From assembly GCA_021286895.1 (NCBI GenBank), contig JAJTBN010000008.1, positions 1-32,724 of the forward strand: a stretch of 32,724 nucleotides of DNA. Reading direction: 5' to 3'. Position 1 is the stretch's first letter. The number at the start of each line of letters is the position of its first letter. This stretch comes from Bacteroidota bacterium (lineage in GTDB: Bacteria; Bacteroidota; Ignavibacteria; Tepidaquicellales; Tepidaquicellaceae). A model generated the notes under the pieces. It searched no databases and was not told where the DNA came from. It worked only from the letters and a program-made list of their open reading frames with translations. Both the position numbers and the translations under genes were made by a program. This document shows positions 1 to 7,614 of this stretch, one piece after another.

Positions 1-189
1 GACGTCAGAATATGGGGCGCGAGAATACTTGTGAATGTCGCCTACCTTTTATTCGCGATATTGCAATTCACCGGCTTGCCGAAATTTAAGGGGACCTTGA
101 TGAGTCTTACGGTAATATTTCTGACGTATGTTACTTATTCACTTTTTGTGCTGGGAGTACTTTTCTATTTCATTTCTTTTCTAAAGTAA
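1..189 (+). CDS. C-terminal fragment of a small membrane protein
   Basis: An open frame enters from the left edge in frame 1 and runs 62 codons to a TAA at 187-189, so the start lies outside the window. The fragment is very hydrophobic. One likely membrane segment covers about residues 8-28 and a second about residues 34-60, separated by a short Lys/Pro-containing loop, and the protein ends almost directly after the last segment with Leu-Lys. No catalytic motif is visible and I do not recognise the family. A gap of about 200 bases without a clear hairpin separates it from the aquaporin gene, so co-transcription cannot be judged. Confidence 0.55.
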   Translation, partial: DVRIWGARILVNVAYLLFAILQFTGLPKFKGTLMSLTVIFLTYVTYSLFVLGVLFYFISFLK

Positions 190-387
190 AGACAGTTAAC
201 CGGACTTGTCGGAATGCCGGCAGTTCATTCAGCGTTTATTTGTCTATTAAGTGCTCTTACCGGCTTAATAAATTCCGTCAGCGCAAATCAGGAAAAAAGT
301 AAAATCATGGATATTGGAATAAAAAAAATATTATTCTATATTAATAAAAACACTTTATTCGTTTAACTTCATTAACTAAAGCATAAT

Positions 388-1065
388 ATGAAAAAATACA
401 TTGCAGAATTAATCGGAACGTTCACGCTTGTATTGTTCGGATGCGGAACTGCTGTCGTCGCGGGTGCATCGGTTGGAGTAACGGGAATTGCATTTGCGTT
501 TGGGTTTGCCCTTATAGCCATGGCATACGGAATAGGCCCGATATCAGGATGCCACATCAATCCGGCCGTAAGCCTGGGAGTATTCGCCGCGGGAAGGATG
601 AGCGGGAAAGACCTGGCGGGATATATAGTATTTCAGTTTGCCGGAGGCATTATTGCGGCCGGAGTTCTCGCGCTGATAATGAGCGGAAAAGCGGGATACG
701 ACATCAGCGTCAACGGTCTCGGACAGAACGGCTGGGGTTCCGGATATCTCGGCGAATACTCGCTGGTATCCGCTCTGATATTTGAATTCATCGCGACGTT
801 TTTATTTCTTGTTGTAATACTCGGTTCAACACAGGAAGGCGCGCCGTCGCAGTTCGCGGGCCTTGCAATCGGTATCACACTTGTTGTAATACACATATTC
901 GGAATTCAGATTACAGGAGTCTCTGTAAATCCCGCAAGGAGTCTCGGACCCGCTTTATTTGCAGGGAGCAAGGCACTTGAGCAGATATGGTTATTCCTTG
1001 CGGTTCCAAGTCTGGCAGGTATAGCCGCGGGAATATTATTCAGGATAAAAGCGCTTAGCAAATAA
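388..1065 (+). CDS. aqpZ: Aquaporin Z-like water channel (MIP family)
   Basis: A 225-residue integral inner-membrane protein of the major intrinsic protein family, which forms tetrameric pores for water or small solutes. Both half-helix signatures are present: HINPAVSLG (NPA at residues 58-60) and VNPARSLGPAL (NPA at 181-183). His169, Thr176 and Arg184 fall where the selectivity-filter residues of bacterial AqpZ lie, and a Phe in the FAFGF stretch near residue 38 could supply the fourth. That favours a water-selective channel over a glycerol facilitator. Length is normal for AqpZ and six membrane segments can be drawn. The ATG is preceded by an AT-rich leader without a strong Shine-Dalgarno sequence. 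The next gene starts 26 bases downstream on the same strand, so the two may be co-transcribed. Confidence 0.93.
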   Translation: MKKYIAELIGTFTLVLFGCGTAVVAGASVGVTGIAFAFGFALIAMAYGIGPISGCHINPAVSLGVFAAGRMSGKDLAGYIVFQFAGGIIAAGVLALIMSGKAGYDISVNGLGQNGWGSGYLGEYSLVSALIFEFIATFLFLVVILGSTQEGAPSQFAGLAIGITLVVIHIFGIQITGVSVNPARSLGPALFAGSKALEQIWLFLAVPSLAGIAAGILFRIKALSK

Positions 1066-1091
1066 ATTTTGAAGAATTAATTTTTTCCACT

Positions 1092-1937
1092 ATGAAGAGG
1101 ACAACAACTGTATTATTGCTGGCTTTTATTATTTTCGCGTCAAAATCTTATTCGCAGACAGACACAACTCTTAAATTAGGATGGACTCCGAGAGGTTCCG
1201 TCGCGCTTAACCTCAGCCAGATTTCATTTTCAAACTGGGTGCAGGGCGGAGAGAATTCAATGTCTTTCGCCGGACTCGGCAACTTCGGAGTTCTTTATCA
1301 CAGCAAGAAATGGGATTTTTATAATTCTCTCAAACTTGCCTACGGAAAGTCAAAGACGAGCGGTTCGGTCAAGACAACGGATAACGAACTGCGACTGAAC
1401 ACGATATTAATAAGATATCTCGGATGGAAAATCAATCCCTATGTCAGCAACGAAGTCCGTTCGAGCATCTCCAACGGTTACGATTACAGTGTAACGCCGG
1501 AGGTACAGACAACGGCTTTTTTCGACCCGGGATATATCACTCAATCCCTCGGTTTCATTTACACTTTAAAACGTTTTTCAACGAGGCTCGGCGTCGGTCT
1601 TCAGGAAGTCGTGACAAACAAGTTCACGAATTTTTCGGATGATGCAGACACACCCGATAAAATCGAAAAATTCAAACTCGATACTGGCATTGAATCGGTA
1701 ACAGAAGCAAACCTTGATTTAATGCAGAATATACTATACGCGTCGAGGCTGAGGTTGTTTTCAAGGTTCAATTCGTTAGATGTCTGGGACGTAAACTGGG
1801 ACAACATCATAACGGCGAAAGTGAATGATTATATTAACGTCAACCTCGGCGTAAATATAATTTACGAAAAGAAAGCGTCATTCAAGACCCAGACAAAGGA
1901 AGCGCTGCAGGTGGGATTTTCTTATGTGATTTTTTAA
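1092..1937 (+). CDS. DUF3078 family outer-membrane protein
   Basis: A 281-residue protein with a cleavable signal peptide (MKRTTTVLLLAFIIFASKSYSQ, cleavage probably after Ser21 or near it). The rest is rich in alternating hydrophobic and aromatic residues, with the pattern SFSNWVQGGENSMSF followed by many short amphipathic strands, and it ends in Phe (SYVIF), as outer-membrane beta-barrels often do. This resembles the DUF3078 family of Bacteroidota, whose function is unknown. I infer a small barrel in the outer membrane. It lies 26 bases after the aquaporin gene. No enzymatic motif is visible. The family name is from recall and has not been checked by a profile search. Confidence 0.75.
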   Translation: MKRTTTVLLLAFIIFASKSYSQTDTTLKLGWTPRGSVALNLSQISFSNWVQGGENSMSFAGLGNFGVLYHSKKWDFYNSLKLAYGKSKTSGSVKTTDNELRLNTILIRYLGWKINPYVSNEVRSSISNGYDYSVTPEVQTTAFFDPGYITQSLGFIYTLKRFSTRLGVGLQEVVTNKFTNFSDDADTPDKIEKFKLDTGIESVTEANLDLMQNILYASRLRLFSRFNSLDVWDVNWDNIITAKVNDYINVNLGVNIIYEKKASFKTQTKEALQVGFSYVIF

Positions 1938-2025
1938 TCGTATATTATAATTCTTTTATTTCGCTGATCTTTATTTTTATAACTGAATATCTCAATTTAA
2001 ATAAAAGTAACTGAAAGGAGATAAC

Positions 2026-3543
2026 ATGAAAAAAATTTTCACCCTGTTAATTTTACTGTCAGCGCTCTCCGCGTACACGCACGCGCAATCGCCCCGCGCC
2101 GAGATTTACAATCCCCCTCTTCCGTTTATCGCCGATAACACAAACTGGGGTACTGACTACGTGGTTTCATCGACCGAGTCTTTGGGGAGGCCATCGGGAG
2201 TTTACAGAACAACAAACCAGCAGGTTTATGTAGCCGTCCCGGATACTAATATCATCGCCGGGAAATGCATCGTCCTTCTTATGTCGACGAACAACGGGGC
2301 CAACTGGTCTGTAGCGGGTTCAATTTCACCCGCGACAATAATACCGAAGACTAAAATGGTCGCGAAGGGTGATTCCGTATATTGCTTCTTCATGTACGGG
2401 ACATCCGTTTATACATGGAATGTGGTAACCAACAATCTCAGTCAGTTTACAAATTACACAAACGTCCGGGATTTTGACGTTACGATATCATCCACAAGCA
2501 GCCTTTATCTGATTTGTGACATTCTCGGAAACAACGACGTCAGGGTGTTTGGTTCAGCAACAGGCGGAACAACATGGCCAAACGCTATCTATTTAACTTC
2601 CACGGGAGCATTTCCGAGAATTTACATGTCAGGTTCCGGAGACACCTGCCTCATTAATTACTACGGTGTATCCATTACAGCGGATACTTTGTCATCCGCG
2701 ATAAGAAGCGTCAGGTACAGGGAATCCGCTTTGGGAGCGCTTTCGATTGTGGGTTCGTTCTCAACTCCAATCGCCGGGGGCACCGTGAAAGACGAATTTA
2801 TCGGTGTGAGAAATTTCGACAAGGCCTGGATATTCTACACAAGCGGAACGACCGGAAATATAGACCTGAACTGCATTGTGAGCACTGACGGAGGTGTGAC
2901 ATTCGGCACGCCTTTCACCATAGGCGCGATGCCTTCGAGGGATGAATACTGGTTCGACGCTAAAGTTTACAATTACGGCGTCGACCTGATTTATTATTCC
3001 GATTCATTGCAAACGGGCAATCCGACGAACCAATCCGATAAACTGTTTGAGTGCTACGCGCTCGCGACTAATCCTTCAAGTTTTTCAACGCCGGTCGCTT
3101 TTACCCAGAACCCGCCGTTCTGGTCGGCAACCGGTTACATTCCGACTCTGATTGAATATTATGATGCAGGAAGCGACGCGGCCGCAATATGGGTCGGGCT
3201 CAGCGGAACGAGCAAAAAACTTTTCTTTGACAGATACGGAGCGATCACAAGAATCCGCGGCGGCGAAAATACAATTGCCGATAAATATTCTCTCGGACAG
3301 AATTATCCGAATCCGTTTAACCCCGAAACAAAGATTGATTTCACTGTCCCGGTTAACGGTCAGGTTATCGTAAAGGTATACGATGTAACGGGCAAGGAAG
3401 TAATGACGCTGATCAACAAGGAGATGAGCAAGGGCAGTTACAGCGTTACGTTTGACGGAGCAAAATTAAATTCCGGAGTTTATTTCTATAAACTTACTTC
3501 CGGCAATTATTCTGAAACGAAGAAGATGATACTGGTAAAGTAG
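2026..3543 (+). CDS. Secreted protein with T9SS type A sorting domain
   Basis: A 505-residue exported protein. It has a signal peptide (residues 1-20, ending AYTHAQ), a large beta-rich central region with weak Asp-box-like strings such as MSTNNGANW near residue 88, and a C-terminal sorting domain of about 80 residues. The sorting domain begins at SLGQNYPNPFNPETK (about residue 423) and ends GVYFYKLTSGNYSETKKMILVK-type. Such domains direct proteins through the type IX secretion system and are then cleaved or anchored at the surface. Unlike most genes here it has a strong Shine-Dalgarno sequence (AAAGGAGA, 7 nt before ATG). A strong terminator follows the stop. The central region could be a sialidase-like propeller, but no catalytic residue is identifiable. 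Confidence 0.88.
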   Translation: MKKIFTLLILLSALSAYTHAQSPRAEIYNPPLPFIADNTNWGTDYVVSSTESLGRPSGVYRTTNQQVYVAVPDTNIIAGKCIVLLMSTNNGANWSVAGSISPATIIPKTKMVAKGDSVYCFFMYGTSVYTWNVVTNNLSQFTNYTNVRDFDVTISSTSSLYLICDILGNNDVRVFGSATGGTTWPNAIYLTSTGAFPRIYMSGSGDTCLINYYGVSITADTLSSAIRSVRYRESALGALSIVGSFSTPIAGGTVKDEFIGVRNFDKAWIFYTSGTTGNIDLNCIVSTDGGVTFGTPFTIGAMPSRDEYWFDAKVYNYGVDLIYYSDSLQTGNPTNQSDKLFECYALATNPSSFSTPVAFTQNPPFWSATGYIPTLIEYYDAGSDAAAIWVGLSGTSKKLFFDRYGAITRIRGGENTIADKYSLGQNYPNPFNPETKIDFTVPVNGQVIVKVYDVTGKEVMTLINKEMSKGSYSVTFDGAKLNSGVYFYKLTSGNYSETKKMILVK

Positions 3544-3561
3544 TCACGCGAATAATTATTT

Positions 3562-3597
3562 AAAACCCGTTACCCGTAAGAGTAACGGGTTTTTTTA
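3562..3597 (+). terminator. Rho-independent terminator after the T9SS cargo gene
   Basis: A 12-bp perfect stem, AAAACCCGTTAC at 3562-3573 pairing with GTAACGGGTTTT at 3582-3593, with an 8-base loop. It merges into a run of T from 3590 to 3596. It begins 18 bases after the stop codon of the upstream gene. Confidence 0.9.
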
Positions 3598-3696
3598 AAT
3601 AGTTTTAGTGTACCTTTCGACAATAACAAATTAAAATTATAATAGATTTACGACCAGTGTTTTTCGGAAGCGGGAATAAGAGAGAATCAGCGTTCG

Positions 3697-4773
3697 TTAA
3701 AGTTTTTTAAAACTACCGGCTTTAACGCCTTCCGCCATATACCTCCGCCAGTAACGTGTCAGCGAAGTGTACTCAAAAATTCTGTTTATGAATTTCATCT
3801 TGAGCAGAAATGAAAATATTCTGTAGGTAATAACGAGAAATATAAACACCGCAATCCAGTTAACAACGCGAACGAGGACTTCCTGAAGAAATCCACCGTC
3901 AGTGTTAAGTCCGAGCAGGTTAACAAAAGAAGCAACAACAGGAATAAGGGAATACGCATACATAACCGGAACGATGAAGGAATGTGCCGTCTGTATGGAC
4001 TTATTCGGGCAAATGCCGATGCACCTCATGCAGCTTTCGCAGGTGTATTTCCAGAACGGGCGGTTGTTCACGAGTGTTATCGAATTCGTCGGGCATTTGT
4101 CTATGCAGATACGGCAGTCGTTGCAGTCGGCGGAGGCGTAGAACGATTTGGCGAACATGTACCTTCCGCAGAAATAATATCCTAAAGTAACCGGAGCAAC
4201 TGCCAAGTCGAGAGGCATATAAACAAAGAATTTATAACTGAAAGCGTATCCTTTTTTGAAAAGTCTTTCTGCGAATCGATATATTTCAGTTTGTCTCCTC
4301 CGCGTAATGTCGTTTATCGCCGAATCTGTAAGTCCCGGATGCACAGAGACCCAGTTAGACGGCATATCAAACGGAAGCGAGCCTTTTATTCTACACCCTT
4401 TCAGGGAGAGAAAAAGCATCGGTAAGAACTGCGCGAGCCCGCTAAGTCCCGGGAAGTAAACTTTTCCGAATTTCAGCCCGCCCCGGGTATTCAGAATCAG
4501 CACATCGGAACTTCCCCGTGGAAACCTCACGATATACTTAAGCATAAGAGGCGCGGCATTAAATCCGTGCGTGGGGAAACAAAACGCGATAAGAGTTTTT
4601 CCGTTTATTTCGGGAGCGGCAACGGTTTGGAATCTTTCGATGGAATGCATGTTCACGCTAATGCCGTATTCCAGGGCTTTTTCAGCGAGCCATCCGGCCG
4701 CTTTCAGGGCGTTTCCGGTACCCGAGAAATAATAAATCACTAACGATTTATACAAAGAAAACTTCGCAGACAT
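3697..4773 (-). CDS. EFR1-like flavodoxin/ferredoxin fusion with membrane tail
   Basis: A 358-residue predicted electron-transfer protein. The N-terminus has a flavodoxin-type FMN loop (YYFSGTGNALKAAGWLAEKA, residues about 14-33). Two classical [4Fe-4S] motifs follow: CNDCRICIDKCP (Cys 217, 220, 223, 227) and CESCMRCIGICP (Cys 245, 248, 251, 255). This order matches the EFR1 family (flavodoxin domain plus bacterial ferredoxin), whose physiological partner is generally unknown. After the clusters come about 90 more residues with two hydrophobic stretches (VMYAYSLIPVVASFVNLLGL and VVNWIAVFIFLVITYRIFSF), which suggests a membrane attachment that ordinary EFR1 proteins do not have. The stop of this gene and the divergent surroundings suggest it is transcribed with the lipoprotein gene upstream, 26 bases away. 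Confidence 0.82.
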   Translation of the reverse strand: MSAKFSLYKSLVIYYFSGTGNALKAAGWLAEKALEYGISVNMHSIERFQTVAAPEINGKTLIAFCFPTHGFNAAPLMLKYIVRFPRGSSDVLILNTRGGLKFGKVYFPGLSGLAQFLPMLFLSLKGCRIKGSLPFDMPSNWVSVHPGLTDSAINDITRRRQTEIYRFAERLFKKGYAFSYKFFVYMPLDLAVAPVTLGYYFCGRYMFAKSFYASADCNDCRICIDKCPTNSITLVNNRPFWKYTCESCMRCIGICPNKSIQTAHSFIVPVMYAYSLIPVVASFVNLLGLNTDGGFLQEVLVRVVNWIAVFIFLVITYRIFSFLLKMKFINRIFEYTSLTRYWRRYMAEGVKAGSFKKL

Positions 4774-4799
4774 TTTTCAAGGTATTTTAATACGCTCCG

Positions 4800-5612
4800 T
4801 TAATCAGCGGTGAAAACAAAGTCGGGCGGATTTGTTTTTGTTATTTTGTTATTATGATAGTAGATTGTATCCTGCACGTGCCATGTGCCGGTTTTATTGA
4901 AATTCACGGAGCCCTCGTACATGCCGCCGCCTTTCCAGACTGGATTCAAGCCGCCGGAAGATACGGAGCCTCCCGTTTCAAGATATGTTTTCAGGCGCAT
5001 CTCCGCCGAATCGACTTCATAAAAATGCTTATCGTCGGTTGTGCGGTGCAGTATAACCGTAAAAACATTGCTTCCTATAACCGAAGCCATGGGTTTCACA
5101 AGAGTCAGGCAGTACGTGTTCCCTCCGTAAATATCATCCCAATAACTTAACTGCCGTCCTGCCGTATAAATTACGCGGAAAAAAACCGAATCGGCGGCGA
5201 GTTCATCGTTGTAATTATAGTTTGCGAACCAGAATGCGGATGAATCCGAAAGCATGGTAAAACACGCGTAACCTGTGAACATATCATATTCACTGCTGTA
5301 ATAATATTTTTCGGATACCGGAGATGAATGCCCTGGTCCGCCTACGTCATGGTACATCATGGGGAGGTACTTTACGTAACCGGTTTTCTTTTCCGCGCCG
5401 TTTACAAAAACCCTGAATCCAATGTCATTGTAACCGTACTGCATCTCATAATTCGACGCGCTGTAAACGTCAAACCTGACAGAATCGTTCACGGCGGAAT
5501 ACAGTTTCAGGTAAACGGCATTTGTTTCCGGACCGGTAAACAAAGAATCGCTTTTATTACACGAGCAAAAAACCGCGGAAAGGAACAATATGATGTAAAG
5601 TAATAATTTCAT
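4800..5612 (-). CDS. Hypothetical lipoprotein
   Basis: A 270-residue protein with a lipoprotein signal peptide: MKLLLYIILFLSAVFCSCNK, with lipobox Cys at residue 16 or 18. It is therefore probably anchored to a membrane through an acylated cysteine. The mature part is rich in Tyr, Asp and Asn and looks like all-beta sandwich sequence, with strings such as GTWHVQDTIYYHNNK near the end. No enzymatic motif is recognisable. It is read toward the EFR1-like gene, 26 bases downstream, and divergently from the glycosyltransferase gene at 5723. Function unknown. Confidence 0.72.
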   Translation of the reverse strand: MKLLLYIILFLSAVFCSCNKSDSLFTGPETNAVYLKLYSAVNDSVRFDVYSASNYEMQYGYNDIGFRVFVNGAEKKTGYVKYLPMMYHDVGGPGHSSPVSEKYYYSSEYDMFTGYACFTMLSDSSAFWFANYNYNDELAADSVFFRVIYTAGRQLSYWDDIYGGNTYCLTLVKPMASVIGSNVFTVILHRTTDDKHFYEVDSAEMRLKTYLETGGSVSSGGLNPVWKGGGMYEGSVNFNKTGTWHVQDTIYYHNNKITKTNPPDFVFTAD

Positions 5613-5722
5613 CGCAATAAAATATCGCTTTGAGGTCTTTTTTACAACACAATTGGATTTTCAAAAACCGCCCGTAAGATAAATACATATTCTTTTTGCG
5701 CGAAAAACATTAATTTTTGACG

Positions 5723-6553
5723 ATGAAAATTTCACTGATAATATCCGTTTACAAGAAAATCCGAGAACTTGAACTGCTTCTGACCGCGCTGAAAGCCCAG
5801 TCGGAAAAGAATTTTGACGTGATAATAGCGGACGACGGTTCGGGCGCTGAAATGGAATCTTTCGTGAAAGGATTTTCGGATAACTGCGGATATGGAATTT
5901 CCTTCGTTACTCAGGAAGATTGGGGATTCCGAAAGAACAGAATACTTAACGAGGCTGTCACGCTTTCTAAAAACAATTATCTTATTTTTCTTGACGGCGA
6001 CTGCATTCCGCATAAAAACTTTATAAGGGCGCACTTCAATAACGCGGCGGAAAACACCGTTCTTACGGGCCGAAGGGTTCATCTCAGCAGGAAAATATCG
6101 GACAACCTTAATCCTGAATATATATCATCAAAAGAATTCTCGAAACTTTCGCGGAAGGCTTTTCTGAATTCATTTAAAAAGGAAGACCCGTCGACAACCG
6201 CCGAAGAAGGATTCATAATAAAAAGCGGATTTATCAGAAAATTGATATCGGGAAGGAACAGCCATATAGTAGGGTGCAATTTTTCGTTGTGGAAGAAAAT
6301 GCTTTTGAAAATCAACGGTTTCGACGAAAATTATGTAGGAGCCGGAATCGGTGAGGATACGGATATTGAATACAGACTTGGTCTTACAGGCGCGAAATTC
6401 AAATCGGTGAGAAACCTCGCTGTCGTCTATCACATTTACCATTCCAGAACAAAGGAGTCGGACACAAATTACAATTACTTTCACAACAACGTGAAACTCG
6501 GAAATCAGTATTTTTGCGTGAACGGAATTGTTAAGAAGGAAAAGGTTAAATAA
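5723..6553 (+). CDS. Family 2 glycosyltransferase
   Basis: A 276-residue cytoplasmic glycosyltransferase with the GT-A fold, transferring a sugar from a nucleotide-sugar donor to a growing polysaccharide or lipid acceptor. The N-terminus ISLIISVYKK and the IIADDGSG motif are standard GT2 features. The metal-binding DxD motif is Asp91-Gly-Asp93 in LDGDC. The C-terminal half carries FDENYVGAGIGEDTDIEYR, the acidic motif of the galactosyltransferase-like C-terminal region. I chose ATG at 5723; a TTG six bases upstream is in frame but less likely. The gene converges with and overlaps the next gene by 8 bp. Together the pair suggests envelope or lipopolysaccharide core synthesis; the sugar and acceptor cannot be read from sequence. 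Confidence 0.88.
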   Translation: MKISLIISVYKKIRELELLLTALKAQSEKNFDVIIADDGSGAEMESFVKGFSDNCGYGISFVTQEDWGFRKNRILNEAVTLSKNNYLIFLDGDCIPHKNFIRAHFNNAAENTVLTGRRVHLSRKISDNLNPEYISSKEFSKLSRKAFLNSFKKEDPSTTAEEGFIIKSGFIRKLISGRNSHIVGCNFSLWKKMLLKINGFDENYVGAGIGEDTDIEYRLGLTGAKFKSVRNLAVVYHIYHSRTKESDTNYNYFHNNVKLGNQYFCVNGIVKKEKVK

Positions 6554-7553
6554 ATTTTACCGCTTTCCGATACGCTTCTTCGACCGTAATATCGCTGACG
6601 TTTTCAGTGCGCGATTCAATTACTCCCCCCTCTTCATAATACTGATGCCATTCGTAAGCGTCGCCGCTGAAGAATAGACCCAGAGTCTTAGCGCCGCTGT
6701 ATGAAGCAAGATGCATTATTCCAGTATTGCCCGAAACGAACAGGTTGAGACGGCTTAAAACAGCCGCGGCTTTCATAACAGGCAGCCCCTGCATGGTTTT
6801 ATATCCGATTCCTTTTTCTTTCAGCAGTGATTCGAGATTGTTCATGATTTTTTTATCAATTGCTCCCGCGGAAATCAGATTGTAAGGTTTATATGTCCGG
6901 TCGATTCTCTCTATGAGTTCGGCATATTTCTCCGCTCCCCACAGATTCGCCGACTGCCCTGCTCCGGGATGAAAGCCGATAACTTTTCTGTCTTTATCGG
7001 GGAAATTTTCCGTAAAAAATTCGTCAGCGAATATCTTATCTTCGGCGGAAAGCGATATTCTCATGCTTTTCGCCTCTTCCGTACTCATTTGACATCCGAC
7101 CGCTCTGGCGGAATCAAGAAATCTTTCAACCTGATGGACCTTGTCTCGTTTCCAGTCGTATTCGGGTTTTACGTCCAGAATAAAACCAAGAAAGTTCTTT
7201 TCTTCGTCCATTCTCTTAACTCCTGTTTTAAATCTGCCTTCCGCAAGAGCCGCTATAACATACGACGTAACTGACATACGTATTGATGACGGAACAATGA
7301 CCAAATCATATTTTTTCTTTCTGAGGATTTTTATGAAATTAAAAAGCGCCCCAAATGATTCTTTACTGTAAACAATAACCTCGTCAAGAAACGGATTAAG
7401 TTCCTTCAGTTCTACGTCGTAGTTAGTCGGACATCCGACAAGTGTTATTCTCGAATTTTTATATTTATTCTTCAGCGCTTTATACATAGGGAGGGTGCAT
7501 ATTGTGTCGCCCAGTTGATTACTTTGAGGCCGTATTATAAGTATTTCCGTCAT
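6546..7553 (-). CDS. Family 9 glycosyltransferase (heptosyltransferase-like)
   Basis: A 335-residue GT-B fold protein of glycosyltransferase family 9, the family of lipopolysaccharide heptosyltransferases. Visible features are the N-terminal ILIIRPQSNQLGDTICTLPMYKALK (the LGD substrate loop), the IGFHPGAGQSANLWGAEKYAELI motif near residue 195, and the C-terminal SRLNLFVSGNTGIMHLASYSGAKTLGLF signature, with Gly-Asn-Thr-Gly-x-x-His as the donor-binding loop. Length is normal for the family. It probably adds a sugar to lipid A-core in the cytoplasm; whether the donor is ADP-heptose is not known. The 3' end overlaps the convergent GT2 gene by 8 bp. Confidence 0.88.
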   Translation of the reverse strand: MTEILIIRPQSNQLGDTICTLPMYKALKNKYKNSRITLVGCPTNYDVELKELNPFLDEVIVYSKESFGALFNFIKILRKKKYDLVIVPSSIRMSVTSYVIAALAEGRFKTGVKRMDEEKNFLGFILDVKPEYDWKRDKVHQVERFLDSARAVGCQMSTEEAKSMRISLSAEDKIFADEFFTENFPDKDRKVIGFHPGAGQSANLWGAEKYAELIERIDRTYKPYNLISAGAIDKKIMNNLESLLKEKGIGYKTMQGLPVMKAAAVLSRLNLFVSGNTGIMHLASYSGAKTLGLFFSGDAYEWHQYYEEGGVIESRTENVSDITVEEAYRKAVKFI

Positions 7554-7614
7554 CGGAAATAAAAATAAAATATTAGCGGAAAATGAAACATGCTTAAAAG
7601 GAGGTATAATAAGG

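Noticed and set aside
7597-7612. Perfect AAAGGAGG on the + strand
   Set aside because: It has no start codon at usable distance and lies at the 3' end of a minus-strand gene; chance occurrence.
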